A stretch of 64,000 nt of DNA, taken from positions 1-64,000 of the forward strand of contig NZ_JACVEG010000002.1 in NCBI RefSeq assembly GCF_014596725.1. The letters run 5' to 3'. The stretch is from Vibrio sp. Y2-5 (GTDB taxonomy: Bacteria > Pseudomonadota > Gammaproteobacteria > Enterobacterales > Vibrionaceae). The notes beneath the pieces were generated by a model. The model saw only the letters and a program-made list of their open reading frames with translations. It did not search any database and was not told the DNA's origin. Shown here one piece after another: positions 36,694 to 45,842 of this stretch; the stretch's first letter is position 1; each line of letters opens with the position of its first letter. The position numbers and the translations under genes were made by a program.

Positions 36694-37695
36694 TTACCCA
36701 ATATTGACGACGTCCAGTAGTTCCATGACCAAATCTTGCTGACTGATACCATCAGCGAGTGCTTCATAAGACAAGCTCAGTCTGTGCCCCATCACCATCG
36801 GTGCCACGGCTCGAACGTCATCTACAATCACATGGTCACGGCCTTCTAACCAAGCCAGTGCTCGGGAACATTTGTCTAAAGCAATAGAAGCACGAGGGCT
36901 TGCACCAATGGCAAGCCAGTTAGACAACTTAGACTCTGGATACTGCTCCGGCTCACGTGTCGCCATCACCAAATTGACGATATAGGTTTCCACCAGTTCG
37001 GAAAGCTCAATTTTCGTAATTTCTTTTCGTGCCAGAGTAATACAAGCTGGATCGATAGAGACTCGTTCCATACCAGAAGAAAACCACTCTCCCGCCTCTT
37101 CCTGACGCACTAAACGGATGATATCGCGTTCAGCGCTGTGGGTTGGGTAATCGACACACACTTTGAGCAGGAAACGGTCCATCTGAGCTTCAGGCAGAGG
37201 ATAAGTACCTTCTTGCTCTATTGGGTTTTGCGTAGCCAGAACCATGAATAACTCAGGTAAGGAGTGAGTCTCACCTGCAACCGTAATAGTGCCTTCTGCC
37301 ATTGCTTCAAGCAGTGCTGCCTGAACTTTGGCAGGAGCTCGGTTGATTTCATCCGCCAGAACAATCTGGTTAAACACTGGCCCCGGTTGGAAATGCAGTG
37401 AAGATTTACCTTCTGATTCCTGCAGTACCTCAGTACCTGTTACGTCAGAAGGTAACAGATCGGGCGTGAACTGAATTCGACCAAATGAAATAGACAGGGC
37501 ATTCGCCAGCGCTTTAACGGAACGAGTTTTCGCAGTTCCCGGTAGCCCTTCCAACAGAACGTGCCCGCTGCTCAACAGACCAAGTAGAATTCCTTTGACG
37601 ACCGATTTCTGACCAACAACTTGTGAATCTAAATAGTTTAATAATGTCACCACATCAGAGTGAGCTTGATTAGTCATATCGTCAGTTGCTGCCAT
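36694..37695 (-). CDS. MoxR-family AAA+ ATPase
   Basis: A 333-residue ATPase. Walker A is GLPGTAKT near residue 54, Walker B LADEIN, sensor 1 ATQNP followed by EQEGTYPLPEAQMDRF, and the lid domain contains GASPRASIAL. These are all MoxR hallmarks. MoxR proteins act as chaperones that insert cofactors or remodel VWA partners. First of the six Bat-type genes and downstream of the maturase gene (48 bp). Confidence 0.93.
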   Translation of the reverse strand: MAATDDMTNQAHSDVVTLLNYLDSQVVGQKSVVKGILLGLLSSGHVLLEGLPGTAKTRSVKALANALSISFGRIQFTPDLLPSDVTGTEVLQESEGKSSLHFQPGPVFNQIVLADEINRAPAKVQAALLEAMAEGTITVAGETHSLPELFMVLATQNPIEQEGTYPLPEAQMDRFLLKVCVDYPTHSAERDIIRLVRQEEAGEWFSSGMERVSIDPACITLARKEITKIELSELVETYIVNLVMATREPEQYPESKLSNWLAIGASPRASIALDKCSRALAWLEGRDHVIVDDVRAVAPMVMGHRLSLSYEALADGISQQDLVMELLDVVNIG

Positions 37696-37743
37696 TGTTG
37701 TTTCCTACTAAGTCGTTTTGTCCAAGCCAATATGTTGTTCAAT

Positions 37744-39042
37744 CTATTTGTTGTTTTGCCCAAGTAAGACAGAAATGCCCGTTAAGATCGGTAGTGAGTA
37801 GTCAAAGAAGGCCTTAATACCCGGGCATAGATAGTTCAGCCCGTCTTCGCCGTCAGGCGTTTTTAACAGGCGGTTTTTCGGACATTCACCCCAACACAAC
37901 TTCAGGTATGGACACTCTTTACAATATTTAGGCAAAGAGTCACGTTTTGCGGTACCAAAGGCTTGTTGTCGAACAGAGAAAGCCATCTCATTCAACGGGC
38001 GATCTTTAACGTTGGCGAGTTTGTATTCTGGGTAAACATAGTGGTCACAGCTAAAAACATCACCATTGTGTTCAATAGCGAGTCCTTTACCGCAAAACTC
38101 AGCCGTAATGCATAACTGGGAAGGCTTACCCATTACTTGAGCAACTGCAGTTTCAAATAAGTTAACCAACACTCGACCAAGGTCGTTGTTCACCCACTCT
38201 TCAAACGTCGCAATCAGGAACTGCCCCCAGTCGTCAGCATCTAGAGACCAGTCCGTTACTACCGACATAGGGTGTCCCGGCTTAGCCAGTTCACTGCCTA
38301 CCGTTGGAATCATGCTCTCATTCCAGAACTGTGGCGCTGTGGTTTTAAAATCGCTTGGCTCTACAACAGGGTTGTACTGAATGTAGGTAACCCCTAACTC
38401 CTGAGTAAGGAATCGATACACTTCGAGTGGATGTTTAACATTGTGGTTATTGACTGTCACCAAGGCATTAAATCGAACACCATGAGCTTTCATGGTTTCA
38501 ACTGCTTTCATCACCAAATGGAAGGTAGGTTTGCCGCTGCGTGTGACGCGATATTTATTGTGGATCTCTTCCGGCCCATCGATTGAAAGGCCGACGAGGA
38601 AGTTGTTCTGCGCAAGAAACTCACACCATTCATCATTGAGTAAGATACCGTTGGTTTGCAGGTCGTTCTCAATACGAACACCTTGCGGTTGATATTTCTT
38701 TTGCAAAGAGACGATTTGGCGAAAATAGTCCAGACCAAGTAAAGTAGGCTCCCCACCCTGCCAAGAAAAGACGATTTCTTCGCCATCTTGACTCTCAATA
38801 TAGCTCTTCACAAAGGCTTCTAAAGTTTCATCATCCATTTTGGGTTGTTTTGGTTGATGAAGCAGATCTTCTTTGTGCAAGTAAAAGCAATATTGGCAGT
38901 CAATGTTACATTTCGCGCCGCCCGGTTTTGCCATCACGTGAAAACGACGTTGGTATTGAGGTTTATCACTTAAATCTTTATACGCTGACTTTAACGCCAC
39001 CACATCTAGCATTGTTGAAGCGCGCATTGAGGTTTTTGTCAT
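37744..39042 (-). CDS. Anaerobic sulfatase-maturating enzyme (radical SAM, SPASM)
   Basis: A 432-residue radical-SAM enzyme. The CX3CX2C cluster is Cys45, Cys49 and Cys52 (KCNIDCQYC). The C-terminal SPASM region carries further cysteines (CGKGLAIEHNGDVFSCDHY, CKECPYLKLCWGECPKNR) for two auxiliary clusters. The enzyme oxidises a Ser or Cys in sulfatases to formylglycine without oxygen. The adjacent sulfatase has a Ser-type motif, which only this kind of maturase serves. RBS AAGGACG. Confidence 0.92.
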   Translation of the reverse strand: MTKTSMRASTMLDVVALKSAYKDLSDKPQYQRRFHVMAKPGGAKCNIDCQYCFYLHKEDLLHQPKQPKMDDETLEAFVKSYIESQDGEEIVFSWQGGEPTLLGLDYFRQIVSLQKKYQPQGVRIENDLQTNGILLNDEWCEFLAQNNFLVGLSIDGPEEIHNKYRVTRSGKPTFHLVMKAVETMKAHGVRFNALVTVNNHNVKHPLEVYRFLTQELGVTYIQYNPVVEPSDFKTTAPQFWNESMIPTVGSELAKPGHPMSVVTDWSLDADDWGQFLIATFEEWVNNDLGRVLVNLFETAVAQVMGKPSQLCITAEFCGKGLAIEHNGDVFSCDHYVYPEYKLANVKDRPLNEMAFSVRQQAFGTAKRDSLPKYCKECPYLKLCWGECPKNRLLKTPDGEDGLNYLCPGIKAFFDYSLPILTGISVLLGQNNK

Positions 39043-39066
39043 TTATACGTCCTTATTTCAAAATAG

Positions 39067-39084
39067 GGCGCTCCGTAGAGCGCC
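39067..39084 (-). terminator. Hairpin between the sulfatase and maturase genes
   Basis: A 7-bp GC-rich stem (GGCGCTC / GAGCGCC) with a four-base loop, followed leftward by CTATTTTG. It could terminate part of the transcripts after the sulfatase, giving more sulfatase than maturase and Bat message. Confidence 0.5.
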
Positions 39085-39108
39085 ACCATTAAATTACAAC
39101 CAATGAGG

Positions 39109-40626
39109 TTATTTTGGAACGAAAGAACCCGCTTCCATACGAGGAGGGAACTCTTTGAACGTTTCCATCATCTCAGCCACTTTAGCTGCAGCTGGTCCCA
39201 TCAAGAATGAACGCTCATACATCCATTGGCCATAGCCAATACCGGTATCACCACGCTCAAATGGGTCAATACTTAGATCGTACATCTGTGGAACACGTAA
39301 CTTAGTCAGCGGTTTTTGCCAAATTTCTAAGCCTGTTTCGTTCTCTTGGATATTGAAGTGGAACTTCATTTTGCCTTGACGTAAAGCAAATAAATCACCG
39401 TCATCACTCCAGTAGAAGAATTCATTACGTGCTGACTCTTCAGATTTACCAGTCCAGTAAGGAAGTTGGTTATAGCCATCTAGGTGAACCTTATATGACT
39501 TACCGTCCGCTTTCTTACCTTTTAGAAGCTCGTCTTTCACTTTGCCGTTACCAGCCGCTGCGACTAATGTCGGGAAGAAGTCTTCTAGGGAAGTAATACC
39601 ATTTAGAGTCTGACCTGCTTCAATGTGACCAGGCCATTTAATCATCATTGGAACACGGAAGCCGCCTTCCCAACCCGTATTTTTCTCACTACGGAATGGG
39701 CTCATACCAGCTTCTGGCCATAGGTTGATCATAGGGCCGTTATCAGTGGTATACACGATGATAGTGTTGTCTTCGATGCCTAGATCTTTAACTTTCTGCA
39801 GAATTTGACCGATTTGGTCGTCATGCTGTTTCACACCATCAGCATAGAAGCCATGGCCTGTAGCACCTTTGTACTCATCTGGAAGGTGAGTAAAGTTGTG
39901 CATACGTGTGGTGTTAAACCATGTAAAGAACGGTTTTTTCGCTTTTACCTGTTTCTCCATAAAGCCTTCAGCAGCTTCAAGGAACTCACCATCCACGTTT
40001 TCCATGCGCTTACGAGTCAGAGCACCAGTATCTTCAATTTTACCGTCAGCGTATGAGTGAATCACACCACGAGGACCGAACTTCTTCTTAAACTCAGGAT
40101 CTTGTGGGTAATCCACATTTTCTGGTTCTTCTTCTGCATTCAAGTGGTAAAGATTACCAAAGAACTCATCAAAGCCGTGGTTAGTTGGCAAGTGTTCATC
40201 TCGGTCACCTAAGTGGTTTTTACCGAATTGACCAGTTGCATAACCCATGTCTCTCAGGATGGTAGCAATCGTTGGATCTTTCTCAGAAATACCCTCTTTT
40301 GCCCCTGGCATACCCACTTTACTTAAACCAGTACGTTTTGGCATTTGACCTGTAATGAAAGCGCTACGACCCGCAGTAGAACTTTGCTGAGCGTAGAAGT
40401 TAGTAAACTTCGCACCATCTTTAGCAATACTATCGATGTTCGGAGTTGTATAGCCCAACATACCTTGGTTGTAAGTACTTAAATTCCAGTAACCCACGTC
40501 ATCACCAAAGATAACTAGAATGTTTGGCTTATCTGCCGCGTATGCGGTCGCAGAAGCGGCTCCCATCGCAAGTGTGCATGCATTTAGCAGCAACTTGCTT
40601 GAGCGCTTTTTAGCACCTGTACTCAT
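39109..40626 (-). CDS. Exported Ser-type sulfatase (arylsulfatase family)
   Basis: A 505-residue periplasmic sulfatase with a signal peptide (cleavage near residue 30, TAYAADK). Metal ligands start with Asp-Asp in VIFGDDVGYW. The catalytic motif SxAxR is Ser83-Thr-Ala-Gly-Arg87, where Ser83 would become formylglycine. TDNGP and KNTGWEGGFRVPMMIKWPG are further sulfatase marks. Substrate unknown, perhaps a marine sulfated ester. First gene of the leftward set, divergent from a LysR gene. Confidence 0.93.
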   Translation of the reverse strand: MSTGAKKRSSKLLLNACTLAMGAASATAYAADKPNILVIFGDDVGYWNLSTYNQGMLGYTTPNIDSIAKDGAKFTNFYAQQSSTAGRSAFITGQMPKRTGLSKVGMPGAKEGISEKDPTIATILRDMGYATGQFGKNHLGDRDEHLPTNHGFDEFFGNLYHLNAEEEPENVDYPQDPEFKKKFGPRGVIHSYADGKIEDTGALTRKRMENVDGEFLEAAEGFMEKQVKAKKPFFTWFNTTRMHNFTHLPDEYKGATGHGFYADGVKQHDDQIGQILQKVKDLGIEDNTIIVYTTDNGPMINLWPEAGMSPFRSEKNTGWEGGFRVPMMIKWPGHIEAGQTLNGITSLEDFFPTLVAAAGNGKVKDELLKGKKADGKSYKVHLDGYNQLPYWTGKSEESARNEFFYWSDDGDLFALRQGKMKFHFNIQENETGLEIWQKPLTKLRVPQMYDLSIDPFERGDTGIGYGQWMYERSFLMGPAAAKVAEMMETFKEFPPRMEAGSFVPK

Positions 40627-40767
40627 AAAGACTCCATTTGACGGTTGTGAATTAGTTACATCTATTCAAACATGCACATATCAAAAGTAGTCTAAACGTA
40701 AATTAAACAGGAAACTATTCACCTTTTGTTTTATTATCCATAAATTAAATTTATGGATTGATGAATT

Positions 40768-41610
40768 ATGGACCTTAATTTAGTACGTACATTTTTAGTT
40801 GTGGCTGATAATTTGTCTTATACCAAAGCCGCTGAACAGATGAATATCACCCAACCAGCCGTAAGCTCTGCTATCAAAAGGTTGGAAAAAGAGTATGGGC
40901 AGGCACTGTTCGTCAAAAGTGGTCGAGGAATAGAGTTGACAGCAAAAGGTTATCAACTGATGCCACTTTTTCGCCAGGCATTAGACATTATCGAAAATGC
41001 CATTCACATGCGCGAGCATTTCAACGTATGCTGTAATGAAGCAATCCTTCACAGCCTTTGGCCGATGGAAAACATTACTTTTACTGAGTCACCTCAAGAC
41101 AAAGGTGCCTTGTTCGAACTTATGCGGCAGCAGAAAGCGGATTTGATCGTCGATACAATTCTGACTAAAGACAGTTCATTTGTTATTGAAGAAGTACATC
41201 GAGAACCCTTGGTTGTGGTCTGTCGTAAAGGACACCCACGGATCAACGGGGCAATAACGAAGCAGCAATATTATCAGGAACTTCATGTCCTTAATTCCGC
41301 GATGTGGGAAAACCTGCGAGGATTTGAACAAATTACTCAAGAGCCGATTGAAGAAAGAAAAGCCGATATTATTAGTGGGTCTATCGCGGGGGTTGTCCTC
41401 CACGCTTCACAAAGCGATGCACTAGCGTTTGTGAATAAGTCATTTGCGCAAAAATGGGCAGAAAAATTAGATTTGCAAGTTTTACAGTGCCCAATCAAAA
41501 CAGACTTGGCACCTTATCACTTGGTCTATCACAAAAGAGAGCTTAATAATCCTGCTCACAAAGCGTTGAGAGAAAATATTAAACAGAAACTAGCCAACGT
41601 TAAGCTCTAG
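40768..41610 (+). CDS. LysR-family transcriptional regulator
   Basis: A 280-residue regulator. N-terminal winged helix-turn-helix (MDLNLVRTFLVVADNLSYTKAAEQMNITQPAVSSAIKRLE), then a periplasmic-binding-like effector domain. It is divergent from the sulfatase gene, 141 bp apart, so it probably controls that unit. Its stop overlaps the stop of the convergent REC-GGDEF gene within CTAG. Confidence 0.92.
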   Translation: MDLNLVRTFLVVADNLSYTKAAEQMNITQPAVSSAIKRLEKEYGQALFVKSGRGIELTAKGYQLMPLFRQALDIIENAIHMREHFNVCCNEAILHSLWPMENITFTESPQDKGALFELMRQQKADLIVDTILTKDSSFVIEEVHREPLVVVCRKGHPRINGAITKQQYYQELHVLNSAMWENLRGFEQITQEPIEERKADIISGSIAGVVLHASQSDALAFVNKSFAQKWAEKLDLQVLQCPIKTDLAPYHLVYHKRELNNPAHKALRENIKQKLANVKL

Positions 41611-42575
41611 CTCTCAGTGTACTGTACATGCTTGACCACATAACGATCACGTCCCTGTGATTTAGACTCATAAAGGGCTTTGTCTACCACTTCATAGACA
41701 TCTGATAAGGTTTCTTTACCTGTCGGTGTGACAGAAACGACACCTTGGGAAACCGTCACATATTCAGATATAGAGCTAAATGCGTGGGGATAACACAGGG
41801 CATGAATCGCATTATGAATTCGTTCAGCGGCAATTTCACAATTTTCATTGTGAGAAAGCATGACCACAAACTCTTCTCCACCATAGCGCCCTACATATTC
41901 ACCGCTACGGCAAAACAATTTGCTGGCAACTTGCGCAATGGTGTACAGGCAATGGTCTCCCTCTATATGACCATAGTTGTCGTTAAACAACTTAAACTGA
42001 TCAACATCGAATAGGACTACCGTAAAGGAACCACCATGACGTCCATGCCAAGAGATCATTTCTTTGAGCTTTTCGTCCATAAAACGGCGATTAAAAACTT
42101 GAGTTAAACCATCTTCATTGGCTTGATGCTGCAACACTCTATTGAGCTCTTCCAACTTAGCACTGGTACGTTTCAGTTCCCTTCTCATATTAGCAATCCG
42201 CTGCATGGCGAGAAGTTTAGAGTTCAGTACCACTTTATCTACTGGTTTAATTAGGTAATCATCGCCACCAGCCTCTATAGCCTGTGCGATAACCTCGGGT
42301 TCGTCATGTCCACTAAGAAAAATAATGGGGATCCAGTCATCTTGGTAACGAGAACGTAATTCCTGAGACAGTTGAAAGCCATCCATATCAGGCATAGAGA
42401 TGTCCAGCAACACCAACTCGGGATCAAATTGCGGGTAAAGTAATAACGCTTCGCGTCCACTGGAAACGGCCTCAACATTATGTCCAAGTTGTTTTAAACG
42501 AATCGCTAACTGCATTCTGTCTAGCTGCACATCGTCAACCAACAAAATTCGCATCGAGGAACCGGAAGCTACCAT
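41607..42575 (-). CDS. Response regulator with GGDEF output (diguanylate cyclase)
   Basis: A 322-residue protein. The receiver domain has VDD at 13-15, phosphoacceptor Asp58 (VLLDISMPDMDG) and the IKPVD lysine near 110. A helical linker of about 30 residues leads to a GGDEF domain with GGEEF at 232-236. The I-site position reads R223xxE226 instead of RxxD, so product inhibition may be weakened. No cognate kinase nearby. ATG at 42575 used; an internal ATG at 42554 would start at the receiver core. Confidence 0.92.
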   Translation of the reverse strand: MVASGSSMRILLVDDVQLDRMQLAIRLKQLGHNVEAVSSGREALLLYPQFDPELVLLDISMPDMDGFQLSQELRSRYQDDWIPIIFLSGHDEPEVIAQAIEAGGDDYLIKPVDKVVLNSKLLAMQRIANMRRELKRTSAKLEELNRVLQHQANEDGLTQVFNRRFMDEKLKEMISWHGRHGGSFTVVLFDVDQFKLFNDNYGHIEGDHCLYTIAQVASKLFCRSGEYVGRYGGEEFVVMLSHNENCEIAAERIHNAIHALCYPHAFSSISEYVTVSQGVVSVTPTGKETLSDVYEVVDKALYESKSQGRDRYVVKHVQYTES

Positions 42576-42715
42576 GCTATTCTCGTGTCATTACAATAAT
42601 ATAGTTACGTATAGCATAACTTTCACAGCCTTTCACCGCTTAATATTGAAAAGCTTATGTTGACATTTCACCTAAAATTTCTAGCATTACAGTTTTTCAT
42701 ATCGAGAATTTTTTC

Positions 42716-43153
42716 ATGTCTGAGACAACTCAAAACGAAGTAACGACAGTGGACTTAGAAGCCATCTCTGCAGAGTTACGCCAAGTAATCGAATTTGACC
42801 AAGTACCAGAAGAGATGTACCACATGGTGACATCTATCCATGAGGTGTCTGAAGAAGCTGTTCGTGAAGCTTGGGATGAACTTCCAGCGAGTGCACAAAA
42901 CATTTTGGACAATTTTGAGCAGTTTCATGCACTTATTTCTGTTAGCCAAGCGTTTGCTGGTATTAATGTGATGGAAGAATTTCCAAGCATTCAACTGCCA
43001 AAAGACATGACTGAAGAAGACAAAGAGCAATATCGCTCTCAATTGCTTGACAAAGTTTTGTACGACTGTGTGAAAGACATGGCGAAACAGCTTAAGAAGG
43101 CTCGTCGTGACCCAATTCTAAAGCGTGATTTCAAAGACGTATTCGCAAAATAA
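42716..43153 (+). CDS. DUF3069 protein
   Basis: A 145-residue acidic, helical cytosolic protein resembling the DUF3069 family of vibrios (VPEEMYHMVTSIHEVSEEAVREAWDELPASAQNILDNFE). No catalytic motif. Function unknown. Monocistronic, ending in a strong terminator. Confidence 0.8.
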   Translation: MSETTQNEVTTVDLEAISAELRQVIEFDQVPEEMYHMVTSIHEVSEEAVREAWDELPASAQNILDNFEQFHALISVSQAFAGINVMEEFPSIQLPKDMTEEDKEQYRSQLLDKVLYDCVKDMAKQLKKARRDPILKRDFKDVFAK

Positions 43154-43171
43154 CTCTAGCGACATACAGAC

Positions 43172-43201
43172 AAAAGCCCGCTAACAATTGCGGGCTTTTT
43201 T
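43172..43201. terminator. Bidirectional terminator
   Basis: AAAAGCCCGC and GCGGGCTTTT flank an eight-base loop between the converging DUF3069 and AbrB-family genes, with T-runs on both strands. Confidence 0.9.
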
Positions 43202-43223
43202 ACATCCAAACATTCATTAGGGA

Positions 43224-44267
43224 CTACTGCTGTTCTCTCAATTGCTCCAAGCGATTTTTCAATACAACAGGCAAGGTATAGAGCAATAGCAAACGTATCG
43301 CATGATTCACCATGACAAAAGCGGGCTCCAAACCAAGAAGCAAAGCAACAGCCGTCATTGCTTCTACGCTTCCCGGCACCCACGCTAACAGCACAACCAC
43401 CCAACTGAGTCCCAAGACATAAGAAGCAACATAAGATGTCACCGCAGCGACAAGAAGACCAATGATGGTGACAAACACACCTGCCTTTGAATAGGTCAGC
43501 GCCTCACGCAATGTTGTTTCGGCAAGGCGAGCACCAATCAACGAGCCCAGTAGCGCCGTGGCAAAAACAACAATGTATGAAGGGACGGCTAAGTCTATTT
43601 CGGAGATATAGCTGTTACAAAAAGCAGCAATCGCTAGCGATGCAATCATATACGGTGCGGGTATACCGAATCGAAGTGATAGTTTGCCGAAAAACATACT
43701 GATAACAATGACACCCGAGAGCAATGCCCACTGTTGCCAACCAATTGCAATGTACTCAATTGCTACATCAGCGGTGGTATTTGAAATAAAGCCAGCTAAC
43801 ACAATCAGGATGATCAAACGAACTGAATGGGAATAAACCACTTTGGGTGAAGGCTTGTTTCCTGATTCACTAATGACCAAAATGGCTGCCATGGCACCGG
43901 GTACAGCACCAAGTAAAGATTCAAAGGGATTCCATTTTTCTTTGTGGTGGAGCCACCAATAGCTGCAGCTCGTTTGCAATGTCAGGCAAATCACTAGACC
44001 AAGAATCACCGCCGGATTCAAGGTGTGGGAAAGCTCACTCAATGAGATCGTCGCCCCCACGCTGATCCCCAACATCACTTGAATAAACATCAACAGTGAA
44101 GTGGGAATGACGACTTGTACATTAAAGCGCTTTCTTAAAAAAATAATCGCCGCAGCTGACATAAATAGTTCAGCGAGAGGTATAGCAGACAACAACCCAA
44201 CAGACGCAGCCATCAACGCAATGATGGACATGATAAGTAGACTATACCTAGAAGAACCTTCAAACAT
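43224..44267 (-). CDS. AbrB-family (former ammonia monooxygenase-like) membrane protein
   Basis: A 347-residue protein with about ten hydrophobic helices in two similar halves. The repeated motifs LLGAVPGAMAAILVIS and LAWVPGSVEAMTAVALLLG are typical of the AbrB duplication domain family. Transport role suspected, substrate unknown. Weak Shine-Dalgarno. Confidence 0.83.
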   Translation of the reverse strand: MFEGSSRYSLLIMSIIALMAASVGLLSAIPLAELFMSAAAIIFLRKRFNVQVVIPTSLLMFIQVMLGISVGATISLSELSHTLNPAVILGLVICLTLQTSCSYWWLHHKEKWNPFESLLGAVPGAMAAILVISESGNKPSPKVVYSHSVRLIILIVLAGFISNTTADVAIEYIAIGWQQWALLSGVIVISMFFGKLSLRFGIPAPYMIASLAIAAFCNSYISEIDLAVPSYIVVFATALLGSLIGARLAETTLREALTYSKAGVFVTIIGLLVAAVTSYVASYVLGLSWVVVLLAWVPGSVEAMTAVALLLGLEPAFVMVNHAIRLLLLYTLPVVLKNRLEQLREQQ

Positions 44268-44340
44268 AGTTTTGTATTTACACCTCTTTTGCCAAAGCGA
44301 GTTTTATCTGCGCTTTATGAAGGCAGTTAGATCGGGATGG

Positions 44341-45036
44341 TTAGTTGGAAAGAGCTTGCTTTACCGCTGCTTCAGCGTGAATTTTTGTCGTGTCGTAAAG
44401 TGCTACTTGGGTATGTTGTTGCTCAACCAACAGAGCGATTTCTGTGCAACCCAGAATTACCGCTTCGGCACCTTGACGGCGTAAGTTGTCAATGATGTTA
44501 ATGTATTGCTCTCTGGATTCGGAAAGGATCTGTCCCTGGCACAGCTCATCATAAATCACTCGGTGTACGACTTCACGCTCTTCATACTCAGGTACGATTA
44601 CTTCAATGCCAAATTTTTCGCTGATCCTACGTTTGTAGAAATCCTGTTCCATAGTAAAAGCCGTGCCAAGCAACCCTACTTTTGAAATGCCATCTTCGAT
44701 AAGTTTGTTCGCCGTCGCGTCAGCAATATGAAGAACGGGAATGTCGATTTGTTCTTCAATTTGAGGGAGAACTTTGTGCATAGTGTTGGTGCAGATCAGT
44801 AAAAAATCAGCGCCACCCGCTTGTATGGATTTAGCTGCTTCACCTAAAATCACACCTGCTTTATCCCAATCTCCAACCCGTTGTAATTTCTCAATTTCTT
44901 CGAAATTAACACTGTAAAGCGCTATCTTTGCAGAGTGCAATCCACCTAGCGCCTGCTTGACACCTTCATTAACCGCTTTGTAGTAGCTCACTGTCGATTC
45001 CCACGACATTCCACCCAACATTCCAATGGTTTTCAT
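44341..45036 (-). CDS. Aspartate/glutamate racemase-family protein (YgeA-like)
   Basis: A 231-residue PLP-independent amino-acid racemase. Start motif IGMLGGMSWESTVSYY; the two catalytic cysteines are in ICTNTMH and GCTEIALL. Resembles E. coli YgeA, a broad-specificity amino-acid racemase. AGGAG Shine-Dalgarno. Follows the HAD gene by 25 bp, leftward, so the two may be cotranscribed. Confidence 0.9.
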   Translation of the reverse strand: MKTIGMLGGMSWESTVSYYKAVNEGVKQALGGLHSAKIALYSVNFEEIEKLQRVGDWDKAGVILGEAAKSIQAGGADFLLICTNTMHKVLPQIEEQIDIPVLHIADATANKLIEDGISKVGLLGTAFTMEQDFYKRRISEKFGIEVIVPEYEEREVVHRVIYDELCQGQILSESREQYINIIDNLRRQGAEAVILGCTEIALLVEQQHTQVALYDTTKIHAEAAVKQALSN

Positions 45037-45061
45037 TCTGTGCTCCTTTTATTGTTACGGC

Positions 45062-45529
45062 TTAAATATGAGTTAACTCGGTCAACGAGGTAATCGTTCT
45101 ATAAGATGGGTGCTTGACGCCCGAATGACTGAGCCAAACTGCATTTAGGCCGGCTTTAATTGCTGTTGCAACATCATTCACTTCGTTGTCCCCGACCATT
45201 GTGATGCTCTCAGGGGATACACCTAGCTTGTTGGCAATTCTTATATAGAAGTCAGGATCTTGCTTGTTTAATCCTATATTTTCAAAACAAAAATAACCTT
45301 TGATGAATGGGGCTAAGCCTACCCGTTGGAACGCGGCTTTTATATCCTGTTCACGAGAATCCGCTGCATTTGTTGCAACGTAGATTTCATGTTTTCGAGA
45401 AAGTATCTCCAGTGTTTCTAATGCGCCTTCAACCGCTTTAACGCTCGGCCAATCGCACATTTTCCCGATGGCATCGACATAATCGACCATCAGAGTATCG
45501 CCCCAATCGAAAAGATAAATCGAAGACAT
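45062..45529 (-). CDS. HAD-family hydrolase with altered motif I
   Basis: A 155-residue HAD-like hydrolase. Motif I reads FDWGDTL, so the usual acid/base Asp two residues after the nucleophile is Gly. Motif II is VATNAADS, motif III KQDPDFY and motif IV VGDNEVNDV. The altered motif I suggests low phosphatase activity or a different substrate. AAGGA Shine-Dalgarno. Upstream of the racemase gene. Confidence 0.83.
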   Translation of the reverse strand: MSSIYLFDWGDTLMVDYVDAIGKMCDWPSVKAVEGALETLEILSRKHEIYVATNAADSREQDIKAAFQRVGLAPFIKGYFCFENIGLNKQDPDFYIRIANKLGVSPESITMVGDNEVNDVATAIKAGLNAVWLSHSGVKHPSYRTITSLTELTHI

Positions 45530-45842
45530 TTCATTTCCTTATGTTGTTGCCAAATAGACCCGCTTCAATGACTTAAATTCGAGTATAGATTTGCCTTCAA
45601 TCGAGCGATGAGAAGGAAGAGACAACAAATCCCAACAGCGTAAATCATTCATCAAATCATTGAGTTGATGTAGCAACCATCGTATTCGTTACTAAACAGG
45701 ACTTCAACCATACAGATTTCCAAGCAGTACCCCTAATTTCACATCATAATCACCTTATTACGGTACGCATCTCTCTTTACGAAGACACTGGATACTGACA
45801 CTATCTATACATCACTCACCTTGTCTATAAAAGCGAATAGCT
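45530..45842. other. Intergenic region, nothing recognised
   Basis: Just over 300 bases between the leftward HAD gene and the rightward SDR gene. It must hold both divergent promoters. No repeat or hairpin seen. Confidence 0.35.
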
